A stretch of DNA of 64,000 bases from Pseudidiomarina sp. CB1 (lineage in GTDB: Bacteria > Pseudomonadota > Gammaproteobacteria > Enterobacterales > Alteromonadaceae), in assembly GCF_024752025.1 (NCBI RefSeq), contig NZ_JANTPU010000001.1, positions 1,488,001 to 1,552,000 of the forward strand, in the 5' to 3' direction. Shown here piece by piece: positions 15,085-24,786 of the stretch; positions within the stretch are counted from its first letter, which is position 1, and every line of letters begins with the position of its first letter. Position numbers and translations under genes: made by a program. The notes below the pieces were generated by a model. The model made no database searches. It was not told the origin of the DNA and was given only the letters and a program-made list of their open reading frames with translations.

Positions 15085-15113
15085 AGTATAGCTGTTATCG
15101 CACTCCAATGCAA
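15085..15113 (-). promoter_or_regulatory. Sigma-70 promoter before rplK
   Basis: TTGCAT (15108-15113) and TATACT (15085-15090) on the minus strand are separated by exactly 17 bases. They lie about 125 bases before rplK and just after nusG ends, so the ribosomal protein genes have their own start signal. The -35 box is identical to that of the tRNA-tufB promoter at 18236-18264. Confidence 0.75.
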
Positions 15114-15142
15114 TACAAAAAACGTACAGCGTTGTTTATGTT

Positions 15143-15685
15143 TTAGGCTTTTTCTACTTGCCCGAATTCGAGTTCTACTGGTGTTGCACGACCGAAGATC
15201 GAAACCGATACCGTTAAGCGACTCTTTTCGTAATCAACACTTTCAACGGTTCCGTTGAAGTCGGCAAACGGTCCATCATTCACACGTACAACTTCACCTG
15301 GCTCAAACAACGTCTTCGGCTTAGGCTTATCAACTGACTCTTGCAGACGGTTGAGGATAGCGTCAGCTTCTTTCTGCGTAATTGGCGTTGGGCGATCTTG
15401 CTTACCACCAATAAAGCCAAGTACACGCGGAATGCTTTTCACTAAGTGCCACGACTCGTCGTCCATGGCCATTTCCACTAGAACATAACCAGGGAAGAAT
15501 TTGCGCTCGCTCTTACGACGCTGACCAGCCTTCATTTCGACAACTTCTTCGGTTGGGACGAGAACTTCACCGAACTTGTCTTCCATGCCATGCATTTTGA
15601 TGTGTTCACGCAATGACTGCGCGACTCGTGCTTCAAACCCTGAAAAGGCTTGAACTACGTACCAACGTTTTTTAAGTTCGCTCAT
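15143..15685 (-). CDS. nusG: Transcription termination/antitermination protein NusG
   Basis: NusG binds the RNA polymerase clamp. It couples transcription to the ribosome through S10 and supports Rho termination. The 180-residue protein has the NGN domain ([20 protein letters not shown] at the N-terminus, [10 protein letters not shown] near residue 64). Its C-terminal KOW domain reads [19 protein letters not shown]. It starts three bases after the secE stop, so the pair is cotranscribed and probably coupled. Confidence 0.98.
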   Translation of the reverse strand: MSELKKRWYVVQAFSGFEARVAQSLREHIKMHGMEDKFGEVLVPTEEVVEMKAGQRRKSERKFFPGYVLVEMAMDDESWHLVKSIPRVLGFIGGKQDRPTPITQKEADAILNRLQESVDKPKPKTLFEPGEVVRVNDGPFADFNGTVESVDYEKSRLTVSVSIFGRATPVELEFGQVEKA

Positions 15686-15688
15686 CGC

Positions 15689-16069
15689 TTAAAACTCCAG
15701 TCCGGTGAAGAATCCAACAACGCGTACCAGAATCGCATCCATGCCCCACAGAATCAATGAAACAATCGCGGTTGCAACAACCACAATAATTGTTGTTTGA
15801 GTTGCTTCTTGGCGCGTAGGCCATACGACGCGACGTACTTCAGTGCGGCTTTCTTTCGCAAAGCTACGAAAACGACGGCCTTTGCCGGTCATGCCAGCAA
15901 CGATACCCGCCACTGCAACAAGCACGACAACCGCGATGGCGCGATAAAGTACAGAAACTGTTTCACCGTAGTAGTAATTACCCAATACAGCGGCAGCCAA
16001 AAGCGCGATAGCGATGATCCACTTAATGCTATCGAAAGAACTGCTTTGCGTTTCGGAAGTAGCACTCAT
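15689..16069 (-). CDS. secE: Preprotein translocase subunit SecE
   Basis: SecE is the clamp subunit that stabilises SecY in the inner-membrane translocon. The 126-residue protein has three hydrophobic segments, at about residues 15-30, 38-60 and 95-118. That is the long three-helix form of E. coli (127 residues), not the single-helix form of many bacteria. The conserved amphipathic motif FAKESRTEVRRVVWPTRQEA precedes the last helix. It is the first gene after tRNA-Trp, and a heptamer-repeat hairpin lies in the gap. Confidence 0.96.
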   Translation of the reverse strand: MSATSETQSSSFDSIKWIIAIALLAAAVLGNYYYGETVSVLYRAIAVVVLVAVAGIVAGMTGKGRRFRSFAKESRTEVRRVVWPTRQEATQTTIIVVVATAIVSLILWGMDAILVRVVGFFTGLEF

Positions 16070-16087
16070 TATTCAATCCTGTATTTG

Positions 16088-16165
16088 AAAAAACCGTTGT
16101 TTGCTATTTGCTGTTTGCTGTTCGAAAAAGCGTTCTCAACAAACAACGAACAGCGAATAGCAAAC
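16088..16165 (-). repeat. Heptamer-repeat inverted repeat between tRNA-Trp and secE
   Basis: Two arms of 24 bases (16099-16122 and 16142-16165) are imperfect inverse copies. Each is built from 7-base units of the form TTYGCTR. On the minus strand the structure follows tRNA-Trp and ends in six T residues (16088-16093), so it could act as a Rho-independent terminator or a processing hairpin. Three of the 24 positions differ between arms. On the minus strand one of these is still a G-U pair. Confidence 0.65.
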
Positions 16166-16178
16166 AGCGAATTTATGT

Positions 16179-16255
16179 TGGCAGGGGTGGAGGGATTCGA
16201 ACCCCCAACCGTCGGTTTTGGAGACCGCTGTTCTACCAATTGGAACTACACCCCT
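16179..16255 (-). tRNA. trpT: tRNA-Trp (CCA anticodon)
   Basis: The minus strand folds as a tRNA. The acceptor arm AGGGGTG pairs with CACCCCT. The anticodon CCA sits in CTCCAAA, the T arm contains GGTTCGAATCC, and the 3' CCA is encoded at 16179-16181. The D loop has one base more than E. coli tRNA-Trp. It stands between tufB and secE with its own promoter, a common gammaproteobacterial arrangement. Confidence 0.95.
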
Positions 16256-16291
16256 GCAATTAACCATCTGATGACGGAAAATGGACGCTGT

Positions 16292-16319
16292 ATTATACCG
16301 ATCAAGGCGCTTAAAACAA
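16292..16319 (-). promoter_or_regulatory. Promoter of tRNA-Trp (and probably secE-nusG)
   Basis: On the minus strand a perfect TATAAT (16292-16297) lies 16 bases after TTGTTT (16314-16319) and about 37 bases before the tRNA-Trp 5' end. The -10 box is strong and the -35 box moderate. Confidence 0.65.
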
Positions 16320-16335
16320 GAGCCAAACGAAGAGC

Positions 16336-16446
16336 GTTGTTCGATGTTCGCTGTTCGCACGTTCGCTGCGCTCACTTTTCGTTGAAAGCGTTTGGTGTTC
16401 CATGTTTTGGGTTTAAACGAACATCAAATAGCGAAGAGCGAACAAC
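16336..16446. repeat. Second heptamer-repeat inverted repeat, between tRNA-Trp and tufB
   Basis: The left arm, at about 16336-16365, is rich in GTTCGCT-type units. The right arm (16418-16446) is largely its inverse complement, ending CGAACAAC. About 24 of 29-30 positions match by eye. Together with the tRNA-Trp promoter it fills most of the 273 bases between tRNA-Trp and tufB. The same unit also occurs at 16099-16165 and at 20858-20878. Confidence 0.6.
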
Positions 16447-16460
16447 ACTTTTCGCCCATT

Positions 16461-16482
16461 AAAAAAGGGAGCCGAAGCTCCC
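16461..16482 (-). terminator. Intrinsic terminator after tufB
   Basis: On the minus strand GGGAGC and GCTCCC enclose a TTCG tetraloop closed by a C-G pair (16467-16482), followed by six T residues (16461-16466). This is a textbook stable terminator, 46 bases after the tuf stop. Confidence 0.9.
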
Positions 16483-16528
16483 CTTTTATAGCTTTACCCG
16501 TAGTAGAACTACGGGCTACGTCGCAGTA

Positions 16529-17713
16529 TTAGTCTAAGATCTTAGATACTACGCCGGCGCCTACAGTACGGCCACCTTCACGGATTGCGAAGCGCAAGCC
16601 TTCGTCCATCGCGATTGGGTGAATCAAGTCAACAACAAACTTCAAGTTGTCGCCTGGCATTACCATTTCTACGCCGTCTGGCAATTGCACTGCGCCAGTT
16701 ACGTCAGTTGTACGGAAGTAGAACTGTGGACGATAGCCTTTGAAGAACGGAGTATGACGACCGCCTTCTTCTTTGTTCAATACGTAAACTTCCGCTTCGA
16801 ACTTGGTGTGCGGAGTGATTGAACCTGGCTTCGCCAATACTTGGCCACGTTGGATCTCGTCACGCTTCGTACCACGCAACAACGCACCGATGTTCTCACC
16901 TGCACGACCTTCGTCAAGCAACTTACGGAACATCTCTACACCCGTTACGATCGTCTTCGTAGTGTCTTTGATACCTACGATTTCTACTTCGTCACCAGTG
17001 CGCACGATACCACGCTCTACACGACCTGTTACTACAGTACCACGACCTGAGATCGAGAATACGTCTTCGATTGGCATGATGAACGGCTTATCGATATCAC
17101 GCTCTGGCTCTGGGATGTAGTTATCCAAAGCTTCTGCCAATTCTAGGATTTTCGCTTCCCACTGCTCTTCGCCTTCCAACGCTTTCAACGCTGAACCTTG
17201 AATCACTGGCAAGTCGTCACCTGGGAAATCGTACTCAGAAAGAAGTTCACGAACTTCCATCTCTACCAATTCCAACAACTCTTCGTCGTCTACCATGTCA
17301 CATTTGTTCATGAAAACAACGATGAACGGCACGCCTACCTGACGTGACAACAAGATGTGCTCACGGGTTTGTGGCATAGGGCCGTCAGTGGCTGCTACTA
17401 CCAAGATAGCGCCGTCCATCTGCGCAGCACCGGTGATCATGTTTTTCACATAGTCAGCGTGTCCTGGGCAGTCTACGTGTGCGTAGTGACGCGTCGGAGT
17501 ATCGTACTCAACGTGTGAAGTTGAGATGGTGATACCACGCGCTTTTTCTTCTGGTGCGTTATCGATCATTGCGAAGTCTTTCGCAGCGCCACCGTAGGTT
17601 TTTGCCAAAACGGTAGTGATCGCAGCAGTCAGAGTAGTTTTACCATGGTCAACGTGGCCGATAGTACCTACGTTCACATGCGGTTTCGAACGTTCAAATT
17701 TTTCTTTTGACAT
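16529..17713 (-). CDS. tuf: Elongation factor Tu (tufB copy)
   Basis: The complete 394-residue EF-Tu has the G domain with [10 protein letters not shown] (residues 19-28), [11 protein letters not shown] and [11 protein letters not shown]. Domains II and III contain [13 protein letters not shown] and the C-terminal [18 protein letters not shown]. It is preceded by four tRNA genes in the order Thr-Tyr-Gly-Thr, the arrangement that defines tufB in E. coli, and is probably cotranscribed with them. Its first 735 coding bases look identical to the other tuf at 1-735, while flanking bases differ immediately. Confidence 0.99.
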   Translation of the reverse strand: MSKEKFERSKPHVNVGTIGHVDHGKTTLTAAITTVLAKTYGGAAKDFAMIDNAPEEKARGITISTSHVEYDTPTRHYAHVDCPGHADYVKNMITGAAQMDGAILVVAATDGPMPQTREHILLSRQVGVPFIVVFMNKCDMVDDEELLELVEMEVRELLSEYDFPGDDLPVIQGSALKALEGEEQWEAKILELAEALDNYIPEPERDIDKPFIMPIEDVFSISGRGTVVTGRVERGIVRTGDEVEIVGIKDTTKTIVTGVEMFRKLLDEGRAGENIGALLRGTKRDEIQRGQVLAKPGSITPHTKFEAEVYVLNKEEGGRHTPFFKGYRPQFYFRTTDVTGAVQLPDGVEMVMPGDNLKFVVDLIHPIAMDEGLRFAIREGGRTVGAGVVSKILD

Positions 17714-17812
17714 GACAGCCTCTCTTTGGACAACGTACGGTGGTTAAACACCTAAATTGAGTCAAGTTTACGTAACCGAGAAGAATGCTTTGAAGGGGTT
17801 GGACCGATGAGA

Positions 17813-17888
17813 TGGTGCTGATAGGCGGATTTGAACCGCCGACCTCACCCTTACCAAGGGTGCGCTCTACCAACTGAGCTATATCAGC
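17813..17888 (-). tRNA. thrT: tRNA-Thr (GGT anticodon)
   Basis: On the minus strand the gene starts GCTGATATAGCTCAGTTGGT. It has the anticodon GGT in CTTGGTAAG and ends with an encoded CCA at 17813-17815. The body is 73 bases long. It is the last tRNA before tufB, as thrT is in E. coli. Confidence 0.96.
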
Positions 17889-17901
17889 ACTTACAGATTA
17901 T

Positions 17902-17976
<75 letters not shown>

Positions 17977-18039
17977 ATGCCTTGAATCGGGCCACCTCAA
18001 ACCATTCTGAACTCACCGCATTAAACAGACAATGCAAAT

Positions 18040-18124
18040 TGGTGGAGGGGGCAGGATTCGAACCTGCGAAGGCTGAGCCGTCAGATTTACAGTCTGATCC
18101 CTTTGGCCACTCGGGAACCCCTCC
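18040..18124 (-). tRNA. tyrU: tRNA-Tyr (GTA anticodon)
   Basis: The 85-base minus-strand gene starts GGAGGGGTTCCCGAGTGGCC. It has anticodon GTA in ACTGTAAAT and the long variable arm expected for tRNA-Tyr, and an encoded CCA at 18040-18042. It is second in the four-tRNA cluster. Confidence 0.96.
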
Positions 18125-18139
18125 GAACAAATTTTGAGT

Positions 18140-18215
<76 letters not shown>

Positions 18216-18235
18216 ACCCCGGTTAGGTGGAGCGC

Positions 18236-18264
18236 ATTCTATTGTATCGATTTTGATGATGCAA
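18236..18264 (-). promoter_or_regulatory. Promoter of the tRNA-tufB operon
   Basis: On the minus strand TTGCAT (18259-18264) and TAGAAT (18236-18241) are 17 bases apart. A GCGCTCC discriminator follows, a feature of stringently controlled stable-RNA promoters. The -10 box ends about 20 bases before tRNA-Thr(TGT). Confidence 0.75.
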
Positions 18265-18304
18265 TAGGAAATGCTGATTTTTTTACGATTCCGCGACTGT
18301 TTGG

Positions 18305-19684
<1,380 letters not shown>

Positions 19685-20845
19685 TCAGCTTAACGCTTTT
19701 TTCAAGCGCTGATAGTCAGACGCATCGTGATACAACGCAAATCCAAAACGCAAGCGCTTACCACGGTAGTCGGTTTCAACACCACCATGTTGCAGTTGCT
19801 GCGCCAAAGTTGCGACCTCGGCAGCTGATGGCAGCTCAAACGTAAGAAAATGACCATGTTCCGCTAAGTCATCAACCAATAGCGCGGCGCGATTCAACAG
19901 CGGATGTTCAAGTTCATCAACCACCGCCAAAAAATTGGCCTGTAACTGCTGTACATACTGATGAATGGTAGCAACCGTAATGCCGTCGTTGCGCCACCAC
20001 TGCAATACTGCCTCGAGTCGGTACAATGCAGTAAAGTCCATGGTCGCACCGGCAAAACGCATACCGTCACTCGCATACTCCACGTGAGTTTGCTGGGGCT
20101 TCGCAAGATTAGCAAAGTCAGCAAACCACCCAGTATACTCTGGGCGCAGTGCGGTGCCCTTTGGCACACTCATGAAGCAACAGCCTTCGCCAGCCTGCAG
20201 ATACTTATAGGCGCCCGCCACATAAAAAATACGGCCAGCAACATCATGCAAACTCGTCGGCAACGCACCACAACCATGATAGCCATCAATAATCACTTGC
20301 GTTGCTTCAGGTACCAACTCCAACCAAGTGCCTACCCATGGCGCCACAACCCCCGAATTAAAAAACACTTGGCTGCAAAAAATCAGATCGAACGACTGCT
20401 GTTGCACGGCTTGTTGCCAACGCTCAGCAAAGGTTGCGCACGGTTCACAACTAACGCGCACCACGTCGACATTCGCGCGTTCTTCAAGACGCCGAACCTG
20501 GCGCGAAAAACTATGAAACTCACCATCACTCGTCAATATCCGCAGCGGTTGAGCTGGATCAAAACAGCTGATCACTCGGTACAACAATTCATGCGTGTTA
20601 TTGGCAAAGACAAATTGCTCTGGTGCAGGGTGGTCAAGTAGCTCTGCCAACAGTTTTTGCACGCGTGGTAGGCGTTCACCGAAAATCATATCCCACTTAT
20701 GATCGACGCCTTTGGCACTATCGTCCCAATACGCAAGCTGTGCGGCACGGGTAACGTCAGGCCAATAATGATGGCTGTGAGGCGAGCAATGAAGGGTCTC
20801 GGGATGCTGCTTGAGAAAGTGTTGATAATGCTGCTTATACGACAT
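19685..20845 (-). CDS. Class V aminotransferase-fold PLP-dependent enzyme, kynureninase-like
   Basis: The 386-residue protein has the fold-type I aminotransferase class V pattern. It shows LHCSPHSHHYWPDV near the N-terminus, the cofactor aspartate in IIDGYHGCGALPTSL (about residue 190), and a likely Schiff-base lysine in YVAGAYKYLQAGEGCCFM (about residue 215). The second half has an arginine-rich substrate region (YRGKRLRFGFALYH). The reaction cannot be deduced: kynureninase, cysteine desulfurase and other activities share this fold. No kynurenine-pathway genes lie nearby. It sits between hflC and purA, a place where enteric genomes usually lack it. Confidence 0.8.
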   Translation of the reverse strand: MSYKQHYQHFLKQHPETLHCSPHSHHYWPDVTRAAQLAYWDDSAKGVDHKWDMIFGERLPRVQKLLAELLDHPAPEQFVFANNTHELLYRVISCFDPAQPLRILTSDGEFHSFSRQVRRLEERANVDVVRVSCEPCATFAERWQQAVQQQSFDLIFCSQVFFNSGVVAPWVGTWLELVPEATQVIIDGYHGCGALPTSLHDVAGRIFYVAGAYKYLQAGEGCCFMSVPKGTALRPEYTGWFADFANLAKPQQTHVEYASDGMRFAGATMDFTALYRLEAVLQWWRNDGITVATIHQYVQQLQANFLAVVDELEHPLLNRAALLVDDLAEHGHFLTFELPSAAEVATLAQQLQHGGVETDYRGKRLRFGFALYHDASDYQRLKKALS

Positions 20846-20857
20846 AAAAGATCCAAC

Positions 20858-20878
20858 TGCGCTGTTCGCTGTTCGCTT
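20858..20878. repeat. Short heptamer repeat before the PLP-enzyme gene
   Basis: GCTGTTCGCTGTTCGC reads as just over two copies of the 7-base unit found in the inverted repeats around tRNA-Trp. It lies just before the start of the 20845 gene and beside the hflC terminator. Confidence 0.45.
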
Positions 20879-20882
20879 CCAT

Positions 20883-20906
20883 AAAAAAGCCGGCGCTGGG
20901 CCGGCT
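20883..20906 (-). terminator. Intrinsic terminator after hflC
   Basis: On the minus strand AGCCGGC (20900-20906) pairs perfectly with GCCGGCT (20888-20894) over a five-base loop, followed by six T residues (20883-20888). It closes the hfq-hflX-hflK-hflC unit five bases after the hflC stop. Confidence 0.88.
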
Positions 20907-20911
20907 CTCGA

Positions 20912-21796
20912 TTATTTTCCTGAAATGTTCTTCAAGTATTTGAAGAAGTCGCTATCAGGCTCGAGGACAATCACATCATTGCCTCGTGCAAAGCTTGTTT
21001 CATAAGCTTGCAAGCTTCGCAAGAACTGGAAGAACTCCGGATCTTGCTGGTAAGCCTCGGCATAGATACCAGCCGCTTCAGCATTACCTTCACCGCGTAG
21101 TTGACGCGACTGACGTTCAGCGTCCGCAAGCATTACGGTCACCCGAGCATCGACGTCGGCGCGAATAAACTCTGCTTGCTCACGACCTTCAGAACGATGT
21201 TCACGCGCAACAGCTTCACGTTCCGCGCGCATCCGCTGGAAGATCGACTGACTGACTTCGGTCGGCAGGTTGATTTGCATCACCCGCACGTCAATCACTT
21301 CAATGCCGAGTTCTTGCGCACTGTCTGCACCGCGAATCAGAGCTTCGCGCATCAGGTTGTCACGTTCACCCGAAACGATTTCCTTAATCGTACGACTACC
21401 AAACTCTGCACGCAGGCCGCTGTTCACACGACGTGTTAACAGAGCCTCGGCTTGCGCTTGATTACCGCCATTGGTCGACAGGTAATACGTCGCAAAGTCA
21501 GAGATACGCCACTTCACATAAGTATCAACGATAAGGTCTTTCTTCTCACTGGTAACAAACCGGTCTGGGTCACCATCGAGCGTTTTGAAACGTGCATCAA
21601 GGCGCTTAACGTTTTCGATCAGCGGTAATTTAAAGTGTAAGCCTGGTTCGTAAACCGTTGGCATACCAGTGTCCGCATCACGCTGAACTTTACCAAATTG
21701 GATAACGATCGCTCGTTCACCTTCGTTCACCACAAACAGCGATGAGAAACCGAGGATCACGGCAATAATCACGAGTACTGCAATTAAGTTTTTCAT
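20912..21796 (-). CDS. hflC: HflC, SPFH-family subunit of the FtsH-regulating complex
   Basis: HflC and HflK form a large cage in the inner membrane that encloses the FtsH protease and modulates its proteolysis. The 294-residue protein has one N-terminal membrane segment (about residues 4-22), and the rest is periplasmic. The SPFH/band-7 domain begins VVNEGERAIVIQFGKV. A long helical stretch with AEREAVAREHRSEGREQAEF follows. It starts three bases after hflK, so the two are coupled, and a terminator follows directly. Confidence 0.96.
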   Translation of the reverse strand: MKNLIAVLVIIAVILGFSSLFVVNEGERAIVIQFGKVQRDADTGMPTVYEPGLHFKLPLIENVKRLDARFKTLDGDPDRFVTSEKKDLIVDTYVKWRISDFATYYLSTNGGNQAQAEALLTRRVNSGLRAEFGSRTIKEIVSGERDNLMREALIRGADSAQELGIEVIDVRVMQINLPTEVSQSIFQRMRAEREAVAREHRSEGREQAEFIRADVDARVTVMLADAERQSRQLRGEGNAEAAGIYAEAYQQDPEFFQFLRSLQAYETSFARGNDVIVLEPDSDFFKYLKNISGK

Positions 21797-21799
21797 AGC

Positions 21800-22996
21800 T
21801 TAGCCTCGACCTCCGTCGTACCGGTCACTTGTGCGGCCAGTTGAATTCGTGGATGTACCCTGACGGCTGTTGTTAGAGCGCGTCGAGTTCGTTGAGGTTG
21901 AGTTTTGTCCGTCGCTGCTGCCGGACATGTTGCTCGAACTATCAGTATTGCGGCGTTGTTGCTCGAGGATCTTGTCTAGTGGCAGGTACATCATGTTGTT
22001 GCTACCTTCCACATCAACCATCACCTTGGCGGTATTGGCGTAGATTTTCTCGAGTGTTTCTAAATACAAACGATCGCGCGTCACTTTTGGTGCCTTTTTG
22101 TATTGCGGCAGTAACTCGTTGAAACGCGCAATTTCACCCTGCGCTTTTAACACTTGCTGTTCGCGATAGGCTTGCGCTTCTTGCAGAATACGACGCACTT
22201 GCCCACGAGCTGTTGGTTCTACTTCACGCGCGTAAGCTTCAGCTTCACGAATAAAGCGTTGCTCATCCTCTTGGGCAGCGATCGCATCATCAAAAGCATC
22301 TTTAACCGCTTCTGGTGGACGCGCTGGCAACAAGTTGATATCAACGATTTGAATACCTAACTGGTAAGGTGCAATGATATTTTCCAACAGCTCCAAAGTA
22401 TTGGTTCGCACGTTTTCACGACCCACGGTTAATACTTCGTCCATGGTCGTGTGACCCACCACATAACGCAAGGCACTATCGGTGGCCTGCGCCAAGCTGT
22501 TATCGGCATTCTCAACGGCATAGAGGTAGTCACGCGGGTTGATGATGCGATATTGCACATCAAGCTCAACATGCACAACGTTTTCGTCTTGCGTCAACAT
22601 GAAGCCTTCAGACTGGAACTGGCGAACGTTACTTACATCGACCATTTCAACACTGTCGATGAAAACCGGACGCCAATGCAGTCCTGATTCCACGAGGTTG
22701 TGGAAATTACCAAAACGCAATACCACACCGCGCTCTGCTTCTTTTACTGTGTAAAAACCGGCAATGAACCATACCACTACCAACAACACAGCAATGATGC
22801 CGAAACCTTTGCTTGGAAAACCGCCGCTCGACGATGACGAACCACCGCCCTTCTTACCTGAGCCGCCTATCCCAAATTTGCTTAAAAGATTGCGTACCGC
22901 TTCATCAAGGTCCGGTGGACCCTGATCGCGACCGCCTTGGTTTTTCCATGGATCACGGTCGTTATTGTTACCGTTTCCCGGTTGATTCCAGGCCAT
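21800..22996 (-). CDS. hflK: HflK, SPFH-family subunit of the FtsH-regulating complex
   Basis: HflK is the partner of HflC. The 398-residue protein has a Gly/Asn-rich cytoplasmic N-terminus (MAWNQPGNGNNNDRDPWKNQ) with a glycine-serine run near residues 45-60, as in E. coli HflK. One membrane helix follows at about residues 67-87 (GFGIIAVLLVVVWFIAGFY), then the band-7 domain (VKEAERGVVLRFGNF). The C-terminal 50 residues are a low-complexity Ser/Asn/Thr tail. It is preceded by hflX after 54 bases. Confidence 0.96.
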   Translation of the reverse strand: MAWNQPGNGNNNDRDPWKNQGGRDQGPPDLDEAVRNLLSKFGIGGSGKKGGGSSSSSGGFPSKGFGIIAVLLVVVWFIAGFYTVKEAERGVVLRFGNFHNLVESGLHWRPVFIDSVEMVDVSNVRQFQSEGFMLTQDENVVHVELDVQYRIINPRDYLYAVENADNSLAQATDSALRYVVGHTTMDEVLTVGRENVRTNTLELLENIIAPYQLGIQIVDINLLPARPPEAVKDAFDDAIAAQEDEQRFIREAEAYAREVEPTARGQVRRILQEAQAYREQQVLKAQGEIARFNELLPQYKKAPKVTRDRLYLETLEKIYANTAKVMVDVEGSNNMMYLPLDKILEQQRRNTDSSSNMSGSSDGQNSTSTNSTRSNNSRQGTSTNSTGRTSDRYDGGRG

Positions 22997-23050
22997 TGAC
23001 TACTCCAACTGTAGATCGAACTGTAAATGAATTTTGTCGTCTGTAATGAG

Positions 23051-24346
23051 CTATTCTACAAAGCCTTGCAAACTATCGCCATACTCATCGGCAACTTGTT
23101 TACATAAACGCTGCCAATCCACGGCCGACATACGCACTTTCATGGCAAGCGCACCATCGTCACAAGCCGCCTCTTCAGTGACACTATTGAGTGCGTAAAG
23201 CCGACCACGCAACTTACCCATCGACGGCGGGATCTTTAACGCAACATTGACCATCGCTGGGCGTAGGCGTTGTTCGAGCGCCTGTTTCAGCAGCTCCGCG
23301 CCTTCGCCTGTTTGTGCCGATAACCAAACCCGCACAGGTTGCTGTTGGTCATCGTAATCGATACGTGCTTCGCCCGCATCGAGTCGGTCGATTTTGTTAC
23401 AAATTAATAATTGCGGTACTTCATCAGCGCCAATCTCGTGTAAGACCTCGGTCACTTGCTCGACATTCTCTTGCTGCCGCTCATCACTAATATCGATAAC
23501 GTGTAATAAAAGATCAGCGTCTTGCGTCTCTTGCAGTGTAGCTTTAAAAGCCGCAACAAGTTCATGAGGCAGATGTCGGATGAAGCCTACGGTGTCGGCT
23601 AAAATAATGGGCCCGACGTCAGGCAACTCAAGCTTACGTAAGGTCGGATCAAGCGTCGCAAACAACTGGTCGGCGGCGTAGACATCAGCTTCAGTAATTC
23701 GGTTAAATAGCGTCGACTTACCGGCGTTGGTATAGCCTACCAAAGATACCGTAGGTATTTCGGCACGCTGACGCGCGCGTCTACCCTGCTCGCGCTGCTT
23801 CTGCACCTTTTGTAAGCGCCCGAGGATGTTCTTAATACGGCCACGAATCAAACGACGGTCAGTCTCAAGCTGCGTTTCACCAGGACCGCGTAACCCGATA
23901 CCACCCTTTTGCCGTTCCAAGTGCGTCCAACCTCGTACAAGCCGGGTCGAAATATGCCGAAGCTGAGCAAGCTCAACTTGTAATTTACCTTCGTGAGTCC
24001 GTGCTCGTTGCGCAAAAATATCGAGGATTAAGCCGGTGCGATCTAAAACTCGGCATTGGCACAATTTCTCAAGGTTACGCTCTTGGGTAGGCGACAAACT
24101 GTGATTAAAAATGACAATATTAGCATTGTGCAGCTTCACGGCTTCGGCGATTTCCTCGGCCTTGCCGCTACCCACGAAAAAGCGCGAACTCGGTGTCGAG
24201 CGCGCAGCAGTAATCACCGCAAGCGTTTCAACGCCAGCGGAAGAGACCAACAATTTAAGTTCAGAGAGGTCTTCCCGATCGGTTTCCGCCGGGAAATCAA
24301 CGTGCACCAGGATAGCCTGTTCACCACTTTCAAACCTATCAAACAA
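23051..24346 (-). CDS. hflX: Ribosome-associated GTPase HflX
   Basis: HflX is a GTPase that splits stalled 70S ribosomes, notably after heat stress. The 431-residue protein has the HflX N-terminal domain with FFVGSGKAEEI near residue 56, then the glycine-rich linker RQKGGIGLRGPGETQLETDR. The G domain follows, with GYTNAGKSTLFN (about residue 205), DTVGFIRHLP and NKIDRLD. It lies between hfq and hflK as in E. coli, 29 bases after hfq. Confidence 0.97.
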   Translation of the reverse strand: MFDRFESGEQAILVHVDFPAETDREDLSELKLLVSSAGVETLAVITAARSTPSSRFFVGSGKAEEIAEAVKLHNANIVIFNHSLSPTQERNLEKLCQCRVLDRTGLILDIFAQRARTHEGKLQVELAQLRHISTRLVRGWTHLERQKGGIGLRGPGETQLETDRRLIRGRIKNILGRLQKVQKQREQGRRARQRAEIPTVSLVGYTNAGKSTLFNRITEADVYAADQLFATLDPTLRKLELPDVGPIILADTVGFIRHLPHELVAAFKATLQETQDADLLLHVIDISDERQQENVEQVTEVLHEIGADEVPQLLICNKIDRLDAGEARIDYDDQQQPVRVWLSAQTGEGAELLKQALEQRLRPAMVNVALKIPPSMGKLRGRLYALNSVTEEAACDDGALAMKVRMSAVDWQRLCKQVADEYGDSLQGFVE

Positions 24347-24375
24347 GCTATCACTGCTCCTTCAAGAATCTTAGT

Positions 24376-24657
<282 letters not shown>

Positions 24658-24786
24658 TTAGTCCGGCAGCTTACTACAGACCACAGGTGCCAGTCCGCTC
24701 AACTATAGTCTAACCTTTATCTTTTACCAGCTGCGCTGTTATCGTTTTTCGTACTTACCTTAACTATAAGGCCAAATTGTAGGCTT

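Noticed and set aside
15797-16462. 221-codon plus-strand frame across secE, tRNA-Trp and the repeats
   Set aside because: It lies opposite secE and runs through a tRNA and repeats. The translation has no recognisable motif and reflects the repeat composition.
19961-20641. 226-codon plus-strand frame opposite the PLP-enzyme gene
   Set aside because: The opposite strand has clear PLP-enzyme motifs. This frame has none and lacks a convincing ribosome-binding site.
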